Shown here one piece after another: positions 61,428 to 64,000 of a DNA stretch of 64,000 bases; the stretch's first letter is position 1, and each line of letters begins with the position of its first letter. The position numbers and the translations under genes were made by a program. Below the pieces are notes generated by a model. That model searched no databases and had not been told where the DNA came from. It worked only from the letters and a program-made list of their open reading frames with translations. The stretch spans positions 62,001-126,000 of the forward strand of contig CANLNM010000005.1 of the NCBI GenBank assembly GCA_947492475.1. Direction: 5' to 3'. The DNA is from an uncultured Paracoccaceae bacterium (GTDB lineage Bacteria; Pseudomonadota; Alphaproteobacteria; Rhodobacterales; Rhodobacteraceae).

Positions 61428-61771
61428 TCGCAGTCATATTCGAAGTAGACCCCGCCGAGGGCCAGATGGCCCCCTATCTGGACATCGCCGCCACGCTGCG
61501 CAGTGATCTGGAAACCATCGACGGGTTCATCTCGGTTGAACGGTTCGAAAGCCTGACACATCCCGGAAAAATTCTGTCGCTTTCGTTTTTCAGGGATGAA
61601 AACGCCGTGGCTGAATGGCGCAACCTAAACAGCCACCGACAGGCCCAAGCGGCGGGTCGCAATTGTGTTTTTGCCGGGTATCGTCTGCGTGTTGCCCAAG
61701 TTTTACGCGACTACACCCTGACGGATCGCGATCAGGCCCCGGACGACAGTCAGGCCCACCACACCCCTTGA
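61424..61771 (+). CDS. Antibiotic biosynthesis monooxygenase (ABM) domain protein
   Basis: A 115-aa protein with the ABM ferredoxin-like fold: MIAVIFEVDPAEGQ, IDGFISVERFESLTHPGKIL and SLSFFRDENAVAEWRNL. Such proteins oxidise quinol-like substrates or degrade heme. Together with the NIPSNAP gene and the divergent ArsR gene it forms a small regulated unit, of unknown substrate. Confidence 0.87.
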   Translation: MIAVIFEVDPAEGQMAPYLDIAATLRSDLETIDGFISVERFESLTHPGKILSLSFFRDENAVAEWRNLNSHRQAQAAGRNCVFAGYRLRVAQVLRDYTLTDRDQAPDDSQAHHTP

Positions 61772-61802
61772 GATCATTTCTCACTGTGCTAAAGCAAGTT
61801 AT

Positions 61803-61836
61803 GTTTGCGCAAACGGTAGGTGCAAACACGTTGCAC
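61803..61836. promoter_or_regulatory. Two palindromes upstream of the DMT exporter gene
   Basis: GTTTGCGCAAAC (61803-61814) is a perfect palindrome, followed by GTGCAA-N5-TTGCAC (61820-61836). Both contain TTGC/GCAA, so one regulator may bind both. They stand 14-47 bp before the start codon. Confidence 0.45.
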
Positions 61837-61849
61837 ACTGGAAATGATC

Positions 61850-62806
61850 ATGTCCCAATCAAGCACCCTAAAAGCGGTCATGCTATCGCTGCTGGCCTTT
61901 GGCATTTTTTCGACCCATGACGTGATCATTCGCTATCTGGGGGGGCATTATTCCCCTGTGCAGACGTTGTTTTTCACGTCTTTGATGTCGTTCCCGTTGG
62001 TTACTTTGATGTTGGTGCGCGATCCCACTGCGGGCAATCTGCGCCCAATCCACCCATGGTGGTTGGCGGTGCGGTCCCTGTCGATGGCGACCGGCGGGCT
62101 GTGTGCATTTTATGCGTTTTCGGTGTTACCCATCGCCCAAGCCTATGCGATTTTCTTTACGATTCCATTGCTGGTCACCCTGCTGGCCATCCCCGTTTTG
62201 GGCGAAAAGGTCGGGTTTCACCGCGCCGCCGCCGTGATCATGGGATTGGTCGGTGTGGTTATCGTTGTGCAACCGGGCCAAGCCACGCTGGAACTGGGCC
62301 ATCTGGCAGCGTTTGGGGCTGCGTTCAGTTCTGCATTGCAATCGGTGATCGCCCGTAAAATCGGCCGCGAAGAGCGCCGCGTTGTGATGATGCTCTATCC
62401 ATTGGCGGTTACGTTTGTGATCATGGGCGTGGGCATGGGGTTTGTCTATGAACCCATGCCACTGACAGATTTGGCGGCCATGGGGCTGGTTGCGATCATG
62501 GGCTTTGGCGCAGCGCTCTGTCTGGTTGGTGCCTATGCCATCGGCGAGGCCGCAATCGTCGCGCCAATGCAGTATTCCCAGATCATCTGGGCGACATTTT
62601 ATGGCGCGGTCATTTTCAACGAGAGTCCCGGCAAATCCACGTTGCTGGGCGCGGGGATCATTATCGGCAGCGGCATCTATATCGTGATCCGCGAATCCAT
62701 GAGCGGCACCTCTTCCAACACGCCAGTTTTGCGCACCCGGTCCCGGTCTTATGCCCCCGGCGGGTTTCGCATATCCCAAGTGATGCGCCGCAAAAACTCG
62801 TCTTAG
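61850..62806 (+). CDS. DMT-family (EamA) transporter
   Basis: A 318-aa membrane protein with ten helices and two EamA repeats. LSLLAFGIFSTHDVIIRYLG is the first helix, PIAQAYAIFFTIPLLVTLLA and EAAIVAPMQYSQIIWATFYG are the paired helix-4/9 motifs. It exports metabolites or drugs; the substrate cannot be told. ATG at 61850 is preferred (GGAA 6 nt upstream); ATG 61844 is also possible. Confidence 0.9.
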   Translation: MSQSSTLKAVMLSLLAFGIFSTHDVIIRYLGGHYSPVQTLFFTSLMSFPLVTLMLVRDPTAGNLRPIHPWWLAVRSLSMATGGLCAFYAFSVLPIAQAYAIFFTIPLLVTLLAIPVLGEKVGFHRAAAVIMGLVGVVIVVQPGQATLELGHLAAFGAAFSSALQSVIARKIGREERRVVMMLYPLAVTFVIMGVGMGFVYEPMPLTDLAAMGLVAIMGFGAALCLVGAYAIGEAAIVAPMQYSQIIWATFYGAVIFNESPGKSTLLGAGIIIGSGIYIVIRESMSGTSSNTPVLRTRSRSYAPGGFRISQVMRRKNSS

Positions 62807-62838
62807 GTGCCAAATATCGGAACAGGCTTTGCACAACT

Positions 62839-62862
62839 AACCTGCTGATATGATAGCAGGTT
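62839..62862. terminator. Perfect hairpin after the DMT gene
   Basis: AACCTGCT-GATATGAT-AGCAGGTT is an 8-bp stem with 8-nt loop, 33 nt after the DMT stop. No T-run is present, and the loop contains TATGAT, so it may be a terminator or an operator for the downstream regulator. Confidence 0.4.
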
Positions 62863-62976
62863 CACATCTATTTGGGGTGCCCTGCCCCCTGTGACACCTT
62901 GACCGGTATCGTCAATTTCTTGCGAAATGACGCTCGGATTTGTAATAAGTACAAAGTCTTTTTCGACGAGGTGCCC

Positions 62977-63936
62977 ATGCAACGCAGACTTTCGCACGCC
63001 GATCGCGTCTTGGAAACGGCGTCGTCTTCTTCGGCTGCGGCGCGGTCCAGATTGGCGGCCAGCTGGCATCGTTCCGTGGTCAAACACGGGCTTGATCCGG
63101 ACGAACGGCGTGGCCCTGATCGCATCGCACAATCCGCCCTGCATCACCGCCGCGCCGCGTTGGAAAAATTCATGACTGTGGCATCGCCCCGGCTGGATAA
63201 CCTGTTCACTTTGGTGGGTCTGTCGGGCTGTGCGGTGTTCCTTACGGATGTGGACGGCGTGGTGCTGGATCAGCGCCTGTCCGACGCCGACGCGCCGGTT
63301 TTTGACGAATGGGGCCTATGCGCTGGCGCTGATTGGAGCGAAGAACGCGAAGGCACCAACGGGATCGGCACCTGTCTGACCGAACAGCGCCGAGTGATCA
63401 TCCACCAAGACGAACATTTCTATGCCCGCAACACCGCCATGTCCTGCATGGATGCGCCGATTTATGGCAGCGATGGCCAAATCGTCGCCGCGCTGGATGT
63501 GTCGTCAGCGCGCGCGGATCAAACCGAAGGGTTCAATCGTCTGATCGGCGCCCAAGTAGCCCAAACCGCCCGCGCCATCGAAGAGGCGAACTTTCGGGCG
63601 GCGTTTACCACTGCGCGGATCATCGTGGCCGATAGCGACGACACCGATGCGGCCACATTGCTGGCCATTAATGACGATGATTTGGTTATTGGTGCCACCC
63701 GCGAAGCGCGGCGTGTGTTTGGCATGGACAGATCAGGCGCGCTGACACCCCGTCCGGCCGCTGACATCTTGGGGCGCAAAAACGGCCCCACCGGGTTCCA
63801 AAAGGCAGAACGCGCCGCCGTGATCCGTGCCTTGGCCCGCGCCAATGGCAATGTATCCCAAGCGGCAAGACAGCTGGGCATTGGCCGCGCCACGCTGTAT
63901 CGGCGGATCAAACGACTAGAATTGGATCAATCCTGA
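62977..63936 (+). CDS. AcoR-like GAF-Fis regulator without AAA+ domain
   Basis: A 319-aa protein. The N-terminal half (about 20-210) has the AcoR sensor: SRLAASWHRSVVKHGLDPD, CAVFLTDVDGVVLDQR, WSEEREGTNGIGTCLTEQ and GQIVAALDVSS. The C-terminal part (about 275-319) is a Fis-type HTH: AVIRALARANGNVSQAARQL. The sigma-54-interacting AAA+ domain of true AcoR (GAFTGA loop) is missing, so it cannot activate sigma-54 promoters. The ATG at 62977 with CGAGG in front is chosen. It likely binds the palindrome at 63944-63961. Confidence 0.87.
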   Translation: MQRRLSHADRVLETASSSSAAARSRLAASWHRSVVKHGLDPDERRGPDRIAQSALHHRRAALEKFMTVASPRLDNLFTLVGLSGCAVFLTDVDGVVLDQRLSDADAPVFDEWGLCAGADWSEEREGTNGIGTCLTEQRRVIIHQDEHFYARNTAMSCMDAPIYGSDGQIVAALDVSSARADQTEGFNRLIGAQVAQTARAIEEANFRAAFTTARIIVADSDDTDAATLLAINDDDLVIGATREARRVFGMDRSGALTPRPAADILGRKNGPTGFQKAERAAVIRALARANGNVSQAARQLGIGRATLYRRIKRLELDQS

Positions 63937-63943
63937 CCAGAAC

Positions 63944-63961
63944 TGTCTCAGACCTGAGACA
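63944..63961. promoter_or_regulatory. Near-perfect palindrome, likely operator of the GAF-Fis regulator
   Basis: TGTCTCAG-AC-CTGAGACA has eight-base arms around a 2-bp centre. It starts 7 nt after the regulator stop and points to the gene beyond the window edge. It is of the size expected for a Fis-type dimer. Confidence 0.55.
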
Positions 63962-64000
63962 CATGCAGCGCGCAACCGATGTGCGGCGGGTGACCTGCGC

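Noticed and set aside
1-64000. tRNA or rRNA genes, CRISPR arrays, insertion sequences, att sites or a replication origin
   Set aside because: I looked through all gaps over about 100 bp and saw no cloverleaf, spaced repeats, transposase or integrase; the DnaA-box cluster at 18 kb is too small for an origin.

Overview
The window looks like chromosomal DNA of a marine Rhodobacteraceae (Roseobacter-group) alphaproteobacterium. The reasons are the gene content and order: a cob cluster with CbiX, CobN and DUF1636, rsfS-rlmH-gpmI-envC-ctpA-rppH, dapD/dapE, and leuCD/leuB. The moderately high GC and the many ATGA/TAATG gene overlaps fit as well. Nothing suggests a phage, plasmid, IS element or CRISPR array, and I saw no tRNA or rRNA gene.

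Region 1 (1-26.8 kb) is mainly a cobalamin (B12) island. After the 3' part of a PLP-dependent C-S lyase gene and a small conserved gene comes a minus-strand operon. In transcription order it reads: small His-containing membrane protein (8310-8080), cbiX, cobH, uncharacterised 4-TM protein, cobL, cobI, cbiG-cobJ fusion, cobM. Six of its seven junctions overlap. Its leader (8311-8437) can form a long closing stem next to the Shine-Dalgarno but has no recognisable B12 box. On the plus strand lie DUF1636, cobD (threonine-phosphate decarboxylase) and cbiB. After a break (lytic transglycosylase, smc) come a textbook cobalamin riboswitch, a stand-alone CbiM-like cobalt transporter, cobW, a GNAT gene, cobN, a polytopic membrane protein behind an Fnr/Nnr-type palindrome, and cobO. 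The set mixes an early CbiX cobaltochelatase and a CbiG domain, both typical of the anaerobic route, with late CobN chelation. CbiX and CobW carry long His tracts suited to metal storage or delivery. cobA, cobG/Z, cobF, cobK, cobB, cobQ, cobST, cobPUV and bluB are not in this window.

Region 2 (26.9-42.7 kb) is housekeeping with accessory insertions: FMN reductase, asparaginase, an IalB-like protein, rlmN, a LOG-family protein, dapD and dapE, GNAT, rnr and a second MltB-type transglycosylase. Between dapD and dapE sit an ionotropic-glutamate-receptor-like channel with no K+ filter signature and a coupled pair of Hint-domain proteins, one of which has lost the nucleophilic Cys.

Region 3 (42.7-49.7 kb) is a minus-strand run: rsfS, rlmH, gpmI, an EnvC-like murein hydrolase activator, the S41 protease ctpA, rppH, a secreted Cys-rich protein and a methyltransferase.

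Region 4 (49.8-64 kb) holds a lipoprotein, a DUF2975/Xre pair, an MscS channel, leuCD and leuB. Between leuD and leuB are a membrane protein, a secreted EEP-family protein that seems to start at ATT, and a divergent NAD(P)-binding protein/LysR pair. Then come a divergent ArsR-type regulator with a NIPSNAP/ABM pair, a DMT-family exporter, and an AcoR-like GAF-Fis regulator without an AAA+ domain, followed by a near-perfect palindrome at the window edge.

All functions are inferred by reading translated sequence and recalling families. No database search was possible.
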